Part shown: positions 36,195 to 48,049 of the stretch, piece after piece | Numbering within the stretch: position 1 is the stretch's first letter | Layout: every line of letters begins with the position of its first letter | Origin: Portunus trituberculatus | Lineage: Eukaryota; Arthropoda; Malacostraca; Decapoda; Portunidae | Assembly: GCF_017591435.1 (NCBI RefSeq) | Contig: NC_059293.1 | Span: 22,131,089 to 22,195,088, forward strand | DNA: 64,000 bases | Direction of reading: 5' to 3' | Program-made: the position numbers and the translations under genes | The notes under the pieces: generated by a model | Database searches by the model: none | What the model saw: the letters and a program-made list of their open reading frames with translations, nothing else | What the model was told of the DNA's origin: nothing

Positions 36195-39175
36195 TTAAAG
36201 CTCATCTTTTGTATCTGACTGTGTTTCATGGCTTTCTGTTTCTGTTTCACTCTCAGATTTCACTTCAGCACCTTTCTCCTGTGTTTCTTCTATAACTTGT
36301 TTTTTCTCCTCTTGCAATAGTTCATCAGGTGATTCATCTCTTGTCTTTCCTTTATCTTCATTTGTGTCTCCAGTCTTCATCCTGACCTCCTTCCCCTCTA
36401 CCTCCATGGTGGGTGGGTTGAGCATCAGGCGTCCCAGGTACTTGTTGTATGGAGAGCCAAAGAAGAGGTTCTCTCCAACTTTCTGTGTCTCTGATACAAG
36501 AACAATTGTGCCCGAGTCCCCTTGTAAAGAGTCCACTATCTTCCCATCAGCATCCACTTCCACCACAATGGTCAAGTTTGTTTCACGAATAGTCATGGCT
36601 GTCACTGGCTCTAAGTGAAGAGTCTGGAAATCAATGATAATTTGGTTAAAAATATCTTGTTCATAACATTTTCTGTTTTGCAGTATTTTCACAGATAAAT
36701 TACACAAGATGTAATGAATCACCTCATTACAGCTAAATCTTACCTTTTGTGCTAACTTTTCAATGTACACACTAGGATAAATACTGTTGGCAGTTTCAAA
36801 GAGAATCTTCGTAACAGTCATCAATCTCAGAATCAGTTTCCTGACAAATGATAAGGGACTGAGGGCTGCAGAGAGTTGTCTGTTGCGTTCAGTGGCATAC
36901 GACACAAGAGAGATATAGTAACCGCCATCTTCCTTTGGCCGAATGTTGTCAGGGAATCCTGGCAGGCGGTCCACAAACACTTCTGACTGGCCAGCCTTTG
37001 GTCCTTTCAACCAGTATCTGAGAAAGGTTGAAAGATTAGCTACAATCAGCAATGCAATAGAACTTGAACTAATAACTAATACATATACCTATTTTAGTTA
37101 AAATGAGTCTTACCTAAGCACTCTGAATTTGAATGTCTCTGAGAAAATCAAGAAGTCCTGGTCAGGAGAAAGCTGCACCCCGTTGGCAAAGTGGACATTC
37201 CGGACCAGCACAGTGTTGGTGCCAGTCTTGGGGTCAAATTTGATGATCCTGTAAAGTAAGACACCACAACTTCAATTTCATCTACAAGACGTTTAAGTTT
37301 AAATCGGACTTCTAGATGCCATGATTCACCTTTCGTAGAATAACTAGGTAAATGTTTGATGTAGCACTGATAAATGTTATTTTGTCATACTAACCTTCCC
37401 GATGGATCACTCATCATTTCTGTCATGCTGTCACACAGATGTGAGACTGATGATGCATCTGACCAGTAAATATTTCCATCCTTGTCAACATCAAGGTCAT
37501 CAGGTAACATCGGTGCTGCACCGTCTATCTCTTCTGTCACATTGAAAAGTGACTCCTTATCTCCTGATGAGTAAGTTTGATTAACCTTAGTAGAGTAAAA
37601 CACTTCAATGTTTGTGATTACAATTGCATTATTTCTAAATCAATAACATGACTATACAGTGTACACTCACAGCAAACCTGATGTCATTCCTAACATAGGT
37701 TTTTCAACCTAATATAGCTATTTAGAAATTTGAATAACACCCAGCAGGGTGCTTGGCATTGCTAGTGGTTTGCTGGAACCTCACTGATAGAAAAATTATG
37801 CCTGCTTTCAAAACTAAAGATATTGAATATAACATCTTGACACATAATCAGAGACATAAACTAAACACAGGAACTGTGCTTAAGCAGATGATCACCACTG
37901 ATTGAGGTTTATGTTGTTTGGTGACGGCTTCTTCAAAATATTGCAACCCTCCATGTAAGATTTCATTATGACTCACCTGTGTCCACATCCACTGCAAACA
38001 GGCCAAGGTAGGCATCAGCCACCAGGAGTCGGCCATCTGGGCCAAACCTGAGGCCGAGGGGACGGCCACACTTTTTCTCTTGCCATGGGCCATCTGAGGA
38101 AGGTGATGCTCTTAAGACATGAACTATACACAACCACACCACTACTATGTAGAAGCCAATCGAAAACTAATGTTTACATTGTATCACATAATGTATAACC
38201 AATGTCACCAATGTTGTAGTCTGCTTAACTTTACATAATATTCATTCAAAATATGATGTGACATTACAAGGGCATACAAAATTTTCAGACATTGGAATAA
38301 TTTTCAGTACATACAAGAAGTCACATGTCAAAGGAGTCTCTCCCAAGTTGTCTTTCTTAACTACCAACACCATAAGGAATAGAAAGGGAGGAGTGGGAGA
38401 AGTGAAAGCTCTCTCCACATTTTGTTCCCAGGATAACACATAGCTCAGTATTTCACATTTCACTCATTAATTGAGTGCAAGGGTGATGACCTTGTGGTTT
38501 CATGCTGGTCAACTCTAATCCTAAAATACTGGTGCTAACACAGGCCTCCCACCACATCCTGGTCCAATGGAAGTCACGATCTTGAAGTGGTCAAACCTGG
38601 GTCCCCATAGCCGAAGTATCTTGCCCCCGTGAAGGCTCACAAAGATCTCGTCATCTGCCCGGAAGGCGATTGACTCTGGCCCTGTGATCCTTCCATCCAG
38701 GATCCTTTCAGCAATGTTCAACTTTGTGTTCCTTGCCAAAGCTCCTTCCAGTGGCAAAGGAGGTGGAAGCCTGCAAGAATATTTGTTTATATTTTTGCTA
38801 CTTCAAGTCTTACTGTTCAAGAGATAACTAAATCAACCTATAAACTATCATATCACTACATTCATGAAATTAACAATTGCATCTCTAGTTAGATATATAG
38901 AAACTGACCCTTATTTGTTAATTTCATACAATTAAAAAAACTATAGACTGAAATTCAGAGTTACAGATATAAAATCAATCTAAATTTGTTAATTTCATAC
39001 CATTGATAAAACTTGTGGTGCATACTCTGGTATGTTCCACTAAGTCTCACCTTTCATAAACATTGTAGGTGACGTGGGGTGGCACACCAGGAATCAGCGC
39101 AAACACAACCATCACCACAATTAGATCCAACAGCAGGCGCACCGTGCGCCACACCAGCCTCCTCAACAACCCCAT
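36195..39175 (-). CDS. APMAP: Adipocyte plasma membrane-associated protein-like, KDEL-terminated
   Basis: Exons in transcript order: 39175-39051, 38770-38553, 38093-37977, 37563-37395, 37248-37114, 37017-36744 and 36623-36195. The frame has 488 codons plus stop, all junctions in phase. Residues ~12-30 form one hydrophobic segment after a basic start, a type II signal anchor. A six-bladed propeller of the strictosidine synthase/SMP-30 type follows: GPESIAF, CGRPLGLRFGPDG, VADAYLGLF, DGNIYWSDASS, FANGVQLSPDQDF and LPGFPDNIRP. Human APMAP has 416 residues and weak arylesterase-like activity. NVT at ~161 is a glycosylation sequon. The extra length is an acidic tail of ~75 residues ending TKDEL, an ER-retrieval signal on what should be the luminal end. 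Intron 6 (36624-36743) is open in frame. Confidence 0.93.
36624..36743 (-). other. APMAP intron 6, in-frame and stop-free
   Basis: 120 bases with a GTAAGA donor after LAQK and a GATTTCCAG acceptor before TLHLEP. It reads through as 40 codons without a stop, so retention would insert 40 residues into the propeller. Splicing is preferred because the human protein has no such insert. Confidence 0.8.
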
Positions 39176-40300
39176 TGTCTCACAACCTGTACACACCAAC
39201 AATTTCTCAAGTTATCTGCTTAAACTTTGTGCATCATCACAACCCCGTGCTATCATTATTATTTCCAGTCTTGGGAAGTTGTCTTGAAAGGACAGATGTA
39301 CTAGATGAGAAGCTACAGTCTTTGTTTCAAACACTTCATTAATGACTACTTCTGTTTAACTTGATCTATAGTTTTTTCTCTCCATTTCCATTTATATTTT
39401 ATATACAAAAGAACCTCTCATCACAAATTTAACCAGAAACATTGTTTTTGCTGTGATAAAGAAGATGCAATGAAATAACTGTAACCACATAAGTCATAGA
39501 GCTGTTGAATACATAAATGGTGTGATGTGCTTTGCTATTGGGCTACTGGAGGAAATTATTGATCCAAGAGTTACAGAACCCAGTTATGTGCAAAACATCT
39601 GCTACTGACCAATCTGAATTTTTTGGGGATATGAATAAGATATTTTGAGTGATTTAAGTTAAAAGGATGGAAGCAGTGCTGTAATTTTACCGAGAACCCA
39701 TTCATGTAGTTGTCAGTCTTCTATATCACGAAATCACACTGCCATTATAGCTAATACCACACTTCAGTTTAGTTCAGTTCATACATGCTTTTTGTCCCTA
39801 GCTGCCATTCCTTTCTAATCCATTCAGTTAAGAAAATATGTGACACAGCCGCCAAGCAGCCACATTTTCGGAGTTACACTAAAATAAATAAATAAAAATA
39901 AACAAAATTAAATGTTGTCTTTGTCCTCCAAAGACTCAAAATTTACACATTACCAGTCGTAATAAAGTGCATTTCCATTCAGACTGAATATACTTTCCCA
40001 GACTTGTGTTGGGGGGGCTGACTCCCCTACCAACACTCTATCTTGCCTCGCCGCTTCAACCCAAACATTTGTCATTAGTAAGTGGAAACACGGCGATACA
40101 TCTGTCCTCCTTGGCCTTCCTCACCTGCCTGGACGGAATAGTAGGCCTGGATGTGACGAGTGGTCGAGTCAGATCACCCAGTCACCCTGCTCGCCAGCCG
40201 GTTGTTACGGCCCTTCGGGGGTCACTCACTCAACTCTTAATTGCTGAGGACAACTCGGCACTGAGCTACTTCGGCAGTTCACCTCGGTCCTTTCGTCAAT
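39176..40300 (-). promoter_or_regulatory. Candidate APMAP 5' leader and promoter region
   Basis: An acceptor-like TGTACAG sits 11 bases upstream of the start codon (exon edge 39186). A GGCAG|GTGAGG donor-like site on the - strand has its exon edge at 40125, within the GC-richer block 40.0-40.3 kb. This would give a non-coding first exon of ~150-200 bases. Inference only. Confidence 0.25.
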
Positions 40301-40538
40301 TTGTTGGTTTGTTACTCCACACATCTCTCTTATTTTTCTTCTATGAAGGGGTTTGTACATTTCAACTAGAACAAACGCGATCATTAATTGTCATTATTAT
40401 CAGTACCGATCTCGGTTGGCGTATAACACTACTGATTTGAAACATTGTTGATAGGCATCTTACTACGGTCATTGCACATAGTTCTCACTCTGCACTGATG
40501 CCACTCTTAGTTAATACTGCGAAGATCATTTTGCACTT

Positions 40539-40539
<1 letters not shown>

Positions 40540-40573
<34 letters not shown>
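40540..40573 (+). repeat. (AG)n microsatellite
   Basis: Perfect AG run. Confidence 0.95.
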
Positions 40574-40576
<3 letters not shown>

Positions 40577-41517
40577 ATCATTATTATTGTTGCGAAGGTG
40601 TATTGCAGCAGCCTCCCAGATATGTACGTGTGCCTGTGTGTGTGGAGCAGCGTCATAAGAGAGTACACATGGGTAGTACATATGAGTACATATGTGCAGA
40701 CTTTAGCTAGAGGGTGAACGAAGTGTTGGTTGCTCGTGTTTATGAAACTGTCACACCTTAATGGAAGGGACGCTGAGCTAGGCCTCCATGACGGAGGAGA
40801 TGTGACCCCGGAGGTCACGGGGAGATAAGAGTGTGTGTGTGTGTGTGTGTATGGGTGAGGGCACTGGCCAGCCCTGGGATAATTGTCATACGGTACCGTG
40901 TAAATAAGGCATGCATGTGTGAATTGCTTGTAGCCAGCATTATCAGGGATATATTGGTAATTAGCGGTTAAGGTAGATAGCGTTACCTAATAAGCTGAAA
41001 TAGACTCGTAAGGACATTGCCTGGCAGGTGCGACGGCACAGGAGGCGTGGTCTGTGGGGCACTGTGTGGCACCGACGAGGACAAAGGACAGGAGTGTAGC
41101 AAGAGACCTCGAAGGAACAAGTCGTACTCTGGGGACCAGTCAGAGAGTGAACGAGAGACAGAGAGACAGTGAAGTGCCTGACGAACTAACAAAGTGTTAC
41201 CCGTACTTTGTTGCCGCCCCCTGCCCCGTCCTGTGTGCCGCCGCCACCTGTCCTGTTCCCGGTGACTCGTGTATAGTTGCTGTAATATAGAGAAATAAGG
41301 AAGAAGTGTTTCCTTCTCCCCACTGTGTGACTGAGCTGAGTGAGAGTGGGTGCTATAGAAGCAGACAGCCAGGCCTGAGAGAGCGCTCTGCCCGCCGCTC
41401 CACCCCAGCCGAGCCTCGCCACCCAGGTAAAGCCCTTCTCCCCGACACACGCCCCGAATCCCGAGAAGATTGTGAGGCGTTCCCTCCCTGAAGAAGAAAC
41501 TGAAGGAGGGTCGCAGC
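40574..41517. other. Intergenic; possible orphan leader exon
   Basis: GC-richer block 41.2-41.43 kb ends in CACCCAG|GTAAAG at 41425/41426, a good donor on the + strand. No coding frame or downstream partner could be established. Confidence 0.2.
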
Positions 41518-41585
41518 ATTATTATTGTCATTATTGTTATTATTATTATTTTTATTATTATTATTGTTGTTGTTGTTGTTGTTGT
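41518..41585 (+). repeat. (ATT)n-(GTT)n microsatellite
   Basis: Imperfect ATT tract running into GTT units. Confidence 0.9.
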
Positions 41586-41818
41586 CACCAGTAATAAATC
41601 TATTGATATTAGTATATTATTATATTTTCATTGTTATTATAGTTATTAAACCTTTTTTTTAACGAACACTATTTTCTCATTCTATCCTGATCACTGACCC
41701 TAAGAATTATGCCTGCGTCACAAGTGTTATATCATAAGAAAATAATGGAAGCTGCAATTAAGTCTGCAAGAAACCATGCATATAGGTGTACACGTAGCAA
41801 TCCTCGTGTAAAATATAG

Positions 41819-42045
41819 CTATTTTCTTTTATCATCCTTGTCCATAAATCTGTCTAATCTTCTAAAGCTCCCTAACGACTCAGCACTAACAACCTGATCG
41901 TTGATTCCATTCTGTTTGTCAACCACTCGATTGGAGAACCATATCCTTAATTCCGATACATTACTTAAATCTTGAACCCTTCGTTCTTGCTTTCTCCTGG
42001 TTACTGCATGATCCCAAATATTTTGCTGACATCCCAACAAACACA
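41819..42045 (-). mobile_element. LINE ORF2 C-terminal fragment
   Basis: The - strand frame contains WFSNRVVDKQNG, then a DQVVSAESLGSFRRLDRF-type stretch. This matches the C-terminal signature (FSHRVVDFWN...VVNSTSLTMFKNRLDKH-like) of the CR1/L2-type LINEs at 55-60 kb. It is a short decayed remnant. Confidence 0.6.
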
Positions 42046-42059
42046 CACACACACACACA

Positions 42060-43015
42060 CATTTTGTCTAGGTATCATTAAATGGTATAAAAGTATCTCG
42101 TTTGGAACTTTAACGTAGTGAAGTACGTAGTTATATTAGTGAGTATTTCGGTGGATTCCCAGATGCGTCCTAACTACTTACGTACTTCACTACGTAACAT
42201 AATCTTTTTGCAACGTTAGTGGATCATTTGTACGTCCTTACAACCTTTGTACTACCTCTTTTTTTTTACAATGTCCCACCACCTTTAAGGAAAATACTTG
42301 CGGTTTTTGCATGTTAAAACTATATACCGTCAGTGGGCACATTACCACAACCTTGCTATTACGTAGCATTACTTTTTATGCAATGTTTCTTGCGTTAAAG
42401 TTTAAGTGAAGTGACAATTACGTAGAAAATTTACCTGAATATCATACAATAATAACCTCTTCACTGGTAACCACCTGTTGACACCGCTCGGGAGTGGAAC
42501 TCGGATTTTTCATTTGTCGAAAGTGCTACTCGTTGCACTACGTTCGCCTCTTGTTTTTTTTTTTTTTTTTATTTATCTATTTATTTTTTTTATTTATCTA
42601 TTTGTTTTTTTCACATCCTCCTAACTCTCCCCTAAGCAGAATTGAAACTGCGACTCCAACTCACTGCGCCGTATTGGAGTTAGGGAGAGGAGGCACCGCC
42701 TGCGTTCCGCGGACGTGCAGCTGATTACACCACGGTCGTTATTTCACGAAATTAAATGACTGTGTGGTACACATTTTAACTACGTAATTAAGAAGTAACA
42801 CCGCTACGTGTTGTATTAGTGATATGTAACTCGCTTTGCCTAATGTCTTCATTACGTTTAAAAAGCGTATTGTACAGACGTAACCAAACATTACCTAAAT
42901 ACAACAGGCATATTGGGAGTTAACACATTATTGACTTACATATTATGAACTTTCCTTATCGTTACCAATTAGCAACCTTTTCAAGACGTAATGTTTACGT
43001 AGTATGTTTGCTGGG
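42060..43015. repeat. ACGTA-rich block with hairpin, possible non-autonomous transposon
   Basis: About a dozen ACGTA or TACGTA motifs lie within 950 bases. An inverted pair at 42113-42132 and 42172-42196 (ACGTAGTGAAGTACGTAGTT and its inverse with a short indel) could form a stem. The interior holds an oligo-T/TTTA tract (42557-42610). Bases 42620-42730 have a vaguely tRNA-like layout that I could not confirm. Confidence 0.4.
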
Positions 43016-43950
43016 ATACCATTTGTTATAACCCCTCTACCACTCAATGATATAGATCATTGCTGTTATAATTGTTGGGGGGCAGGGGGTAATAAAGTGA
43101 GTGAGACTGCTTCATGGCTTCATGAGGCGAGGCGAAGTTTATAGGAAAGAGGACAGCAGCGGCTCATTGTTTGCAGCTACGCTAACAGAAAGCAGTCTCG
43201 GTTCTCCACTCTTGTGTGTTTTTGGAAGGAGGTTCTGTACCTGCTGGTTCTACGTCTTGCAAGGTATTTAGACACTATGTCGGATCAGTGAAGTGTAAAT
43301 AGTTTCTTCAATTTACGTTTGATGCACGAATACAAGAAGTCGGACAACCAATTGGTGATATGAGTTGTACGGGAAAATTATAGTTTTGTAAGCTGTGTGT
43401 CGTTGAGACGTGGTAAGTGCAGGTTGGTATCGGGCACGAAACGACGATTGCCCTTAATAAAGTAGGGCTTGAGACGCCATTGACGCGGCTTGGCATGAGG
43501 CCGCCTCACAAGGCAGCGGTGCTTCACAGGCAAAGTCCTGAACTACTTCGTTTGTGACTGCGGCCTGCGTCTGCTTGGCTATAATGCCGGTAGCCGTAAC
43601 GAAGGTGGACATAGGCGTGACTCCGCTGTGGCAACGTAAACTGCAAGTTTTGGGAAGCGAGAAAAAGCTAAGTGTCTGACGTCGATAGCAACATTCTCTC
43701 ACCAGCAAGTAAGCAGCAACCTACTGCAGATGCGAGTTAATGGTGTCAAGCAGTTATGGGGGATAGTTGAATCTCGCGATGCATTGCCATACTTTCGTAC
43801 TACAGTTTATAGAAGTAGTGTCTTCAAGGTAAGCGGCAAGTACCTTCATGAGTACTAGTGGGAATGTTGTCAATGGGTCTTGTGTGTCGGCGTGAGTGAC
43901 TGTAGTAGACTTGGAAGTCATCAGGTTTTGCATTCAACGTCTCATTCTTC
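43016..43950. other. Intergenic, no gene seen
   Basis: No conserved motif found. Confidence 0.35.
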
Positions 43951-44134
43951 TCATTCTCGTTCCTCGGCCATGAATGGCAGCCACCCTACCTGAGCAGGAA
44001 CCCGCACTCCATTTGTAAGTAAAGGGGGTCCTGTAGCTGCTCTTATTCTCGCTCCTCGGCCATGAATGGCAGCCACCCCACCTGAGCAGGAACCCGCACT
44101 CCATTTGTAAGTAAAGGGGGTCCTGTAGCTGCTG
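43951..44134 (+). repeat. 92 bp tandem duplication
   Basis: Units 43951-44042 and 44043-44134 are nearly identical and share CCTCGGCCATGAATGGCAGC and GTAAAGGGGGTCCTGTAGCT. Confidence 0.95.
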
Positions 44135-44567
44135 TATAACTACAGCTATTCAAAATACTCGTAAGTATATCCATGACAGGGGGCACGTGCACATTCAGGG
44201 TAAAACCTTTTTCTATTGATTTAACGAGTTTAATGGAGGTAACCTTTACTGTTTTAGGTGCTGCCACTACTGGAGGAAGAACCAAACCACTGTGCCTTGT
44301 CCCTGGTACACAATGTGGCGAACACGTGTACAAGGGTAAATTTCATGACAATAGTAGGACATGCTGAAGAATTCTGAGCTGCCTCGCTCTCCCTCCGCTT
44401 GTAGGTACGTTTTATGAGGCCCTGTGACTGCTGTACAGCTATAGCTGCTCACGGCACTCGTGTAGTGCATGACGCACTTGTACATTCAGGACAATGGGTC
44501 TTAATACTTGAGGTGTAATGGACTTTTTATTTTACGGTTTCAGGTGCTATCACTACCAGTGTAGGAC
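44100..44567 (+). repeat. Diverged ~300 bp tandem repeat
   Basis: 44100-44290 and 44395-44567 share, in order, CCTGTAGCTGCTGTA-like, ACTCGT, GCAC-TGTACATTCAGG-like and TTTTAGGTGCTGCCACTAC-like phrases. They are older copies than the adjacent 92 bp unit, with a multi-step origin. Confidence 0.6.
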
Positions 44568-44986
44568 AACTTTCCTCCTGCTGCAAGAAGCGGTGCATGT
44601 TGGAGTGGGAGATGAGTCATCTTCTGCCTCGCTTCATCTGAGGAAGGAGGGGAGACGTCTGCCTCGTATCTCCACTACCTTGCCGACACGTGATGCCATC
44701 CAGTCTTGCCAACACAACGCCATCCAGGGAGGGGGAGAGTAAGAGACTGCCCTGCTTGCTGCCATCCTGGAAATAGTCTGCCCCCTCCCTCCCCCGCACC
44801 ACAACGTACGGCTTGCTAACACTTGCTACCATCAAGGGACGGAGGAGACTGCATCATGTGTTCTTTCAGTGCATGCCAGGGAAAGAAATTCCCACCCATA
44901 ACTACACGCCATCCTGCCACTTTGTATCTAATGTTGCCATGCCATTCCCTTCTCGTCCTGTGAATCTACTAATGGTGACCGTACTC

Positions 44987-44992
44987 AATAAA
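44987..44992 (+). terminator. Candidate poly(A) signal, + strand
   Basis: AATAAA followed by TTGTGTTCTTT. It could end a non-coding transcript covering the 43-45 kb repeats. Weak without expression data. Confidence 0.2.
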
Positions 44993-45106
44993 TTATTTTA
45001 ATTAGGAAGTTGTGTTCTTTAGAGAAAAGCTGTAATGGATAATAATTGGTGTTCTTAAGAGATACTTTTAGGAAAAAAAAATGAAGAATCCCTCAGTAAC
45101 GCTTAG

Positions 45107-45850
45107 GTGACAAACTGCACATTTCGGTAATGGTCATTTATTTAATAAAAGCTTTCATACAGATCCAAAACCAAACCGCACATTTCGGTAATGGTCCTTT
45201 ATTTACAAGCTTTCATACAGATCCGAAACCATTCATACAAAAATGGTAGCTTCGGAAGTGCAAAACAGGAACTCAAATTAACCTATGAAATGGGAAACTG
45301 AAAGAAACCAAGTTTGCAAAGCCTGAATGAAGAATATCCTAAAATAAACTGGTAGATATAAAAATTGCTTAAAAATTGTAAACTGGTAGATATAAAAATT
45401 GCTTAAAAATTGTAGCTTAAGATCTGTTGTTAATGAAAGCTAAAAAAACTGGAAAAAAAAAAAAAAAAACTGGAAAAAAAATCTAAACTGCCTAAAAATT
45501 GCTTGAAAACTGAATTTTGCCTAAAAAAAACCCGGTAAAGGGTCTCAAAATTGCCTCAAAAACTGTACTAAGTCGAAAATACTCGGAAGAGTCTCCGGAG
45601 ACCAGGTAGATATACATTTAAGCTAAAATTAAATGAGTGTGTCTCCCTTCACTTTTATTCAACTAATTTATTTTACATTGTCTGAAAAGTATACAGAATT
45701 TTTCAGGGCAATTTTCACAACTTACATTGTCTGAAAAGTCTATGAAATTTTTCAAAGACACTTAGTACAGTTTCTACATTTTCACAAGGACAAATTAACT
45801 TAGTACATACAGTTTCTACATTTTCACAAGGACAAATTATTGTATAATTT
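45107..45850 (+). repeat. Cluster of short tandem duplications
   Basis: A 61 bp unit is repeated at about 45117/45178 (ACATTTCGGTAATGGTC). A 34 bp unit is repeated at 45347/45381 (AACTGGTAGATATAAAAATT). CTTACATTGTCTGAAAAGT and TTTCTACATTTTCACAAGG are each present twice between 45.67 and 45.84 kb. Confidence 0.8.
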
Positions 45851-46780
45851 TTACAGGTACATACTTAGCTTATTTTCTGCATAAATACTACTTACATAAT
45901 TTTCACAACTTACTGGGATTTACATTATTTTCTAAACAAATACTACTTCCTTGGACTTACTTTTCTATTTAAATAATTATATAATTTTTCCAAAAGTCTA
46001 CGTAAATTTTCAACTTTGTAGAAAATAATAATTCAATGAGCAACCAGCATGTTGTCCCTTGTGTGTTCCTTACATGGTCATCAAAAACATTAAAATTATC
46101 CTTAAAATATAACCTCAGTTCTGTAGTCTTAAATCTCTGCAGAACACAGTAATTATAACACCAGTTCTAGAAAGTTTGGCAGGCTAGATATTCAATCTAA
46201 ACATTCCCAGTCTAAAATGTCTAAAAAATTAATATAAAACCAATTACTTAAAGGAATAATCACCACATCTGACTACTACTGCTGAACAAACACCTTGCAA
46301 TTATGACTGTGAACTCTGTGGGAAGTGTAATGCTTTATATTTGTGCAGCTTGGGCCACTAAGCATAAAGTAAAAGACTTGGAACAGACTGTAGCGAACAC
46401 ACTGAAATGGATGTGTGTGTGCTTGGAGAGATGGCTCAGGTAGTAAGGGATTGATATCCAGGCTTTGAGCTGATGCCATAAAAAAAAAAAAAAAAAGGAC
46501 AAATTGCATGACTTGTAGAATGACAAACTGACTGAATTAGATGTTGGTGATAAACAAATGACAAGCTAAGAACTTTCAATAAATCCTAACAATGTAAGGT
46601 CTTTTATAGGTGGCATTTCTAAATCACAAATTTCATAAACATGTACAAGAAACTGAATTACTTAATGCACACAGAGGTGACTACAATGACAAGTCATGAA
46701 ATCTGAATATGATGACATACAATTCTAATGTTAAAACTGTGACCACAACTAACACTTTTCATTAAGAAATAAATCTTGAA
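45851..46780. other. Intergenic, AT-rich
   Basis: No gene seen. Confidence 0.35.
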
Positions 46781-46789
46781 TCAATTATG

Positions 46790-46889
46790 CTGTGAATGTA
46801 ATAGCATCCTCCATCCTCATCATTCTTTTCTGTCTTGCACTTGCCACAGGTATCTCTGAATGTGTGTGCTGCCGGACTTCCAAAAGTCT
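46790..46889 (-). CDS. Possible orphan terminal exon
   Basis: On the - strand a TTTCTTGCAG acceptor (ending at 46890) is followed by an open frame. It begins TFGSPAAHTF, includes CGKCKTEKNDEDGG with three cysteines and ends at a TAA. The composition is protein-like but I recognise no family and could not link an upstream exon. Low confidence. Confidence 0.15.
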
Positions 46890-46899
46890 GCAAGAAATG

Positions 46900-47430
46900 A
46901 AAAAAAACAGGTCAACAAGTGCCTCAGAAGGAGACTAAGAGTAGAGGAGGAGGAGAAAGAGAAAGACTTATATGGAGAATTAAATCCTAAACAGGGAGGG
47001 AAGAACAACAGGGAAAGTTAAAGGTTGTATAGAGAAAAACAGGAACATAGAGGGTGACTTAAACCCTTAAAGGCTAGATAGGGAAAAGTAAAGACTTGTA
47101 TGGCGAATTAAATCTTAAACAGGGAGGGAGGATTGACAGGAAAGTTTAAGGCTGGATAGAGTTAAGTAGGTACAGAGGGTGATTTACAAGCTCTTAAAGG
47201 CTGGATAGGGAAAGGTTTGTATGGAGAATCAAAGAATAAACAAGGACAGAGAATGACTAACAGGGAATGTTAAAGGTTGGATAAAGACAAACAGAGCCAC
47301 TGACAATGAATTACAATCCAGCCAGGAGGGTGAGGAAGAGTGGGTAGCCAAGGGCAAACTTCCAGGTCTCTAACATGGAGATCTGGGACAGGTTGTCCAT
47401 GCTGATGGCCGGCATTTTCTTATCATTATT
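46900..47430. repeat. Degenerate ~100 bp tandem repeat region
   Basis: Variants of AACAGGGAGGGA, GTTAAAGGTTGGATA and TATGGAGAATTAAA recur about every 100-130 bases between 46.97 and 47.29 kb, consistent with a decayed tandem array. A 34-codon ORF on the - strand (about 47313-47417) starts MPAISMDNLSQ and ends TLLAGL. I do not recognise it. Confidence 0.45.
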
Positions 47431-47630
47431 CTAAATCAGCATTTCTTAACCTTTTCTGACTTCAGCACCCTTGTTGTGAGGTGTCAGCAGTCCAGCACCC
47501 CATAATTTTGGCTAACATCATGTTACTACAAGGATAAAATAAAGTACTACAAGATTAACTCAGTACTTTTCATCACCATGTTAAATGAGTTGACACAGTT
47601 GAAAATGAGATTGAAGTTTATGAATAGATA

Positions 47631-47700
47631 TACAGTGGTACCTCATGACAACAGACACTTCAAGGTGATGGGGTGTCCATTACTGTGAATAGTGGATGTG
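47631..47700 (+). mobile_element. Possible mariner-like terminal fragment
   Basis: TACAGTGGTACCTCATGACA resembles the terminal repeat of many Tc1/mariner-type MITEs. Only one end is seen. Confidence 0.25.
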
Positions 47701-47718
47701 TGAATAGTGGGTGTGTGT

Positions 47719-48049
<331 letters not shown>

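Noticed and set aside
42620..42730. Second tRNA-like SINE
   Set aside because: The putative A- and B-box matches are too degenerate and the spacing is wrong for a tRNA head.
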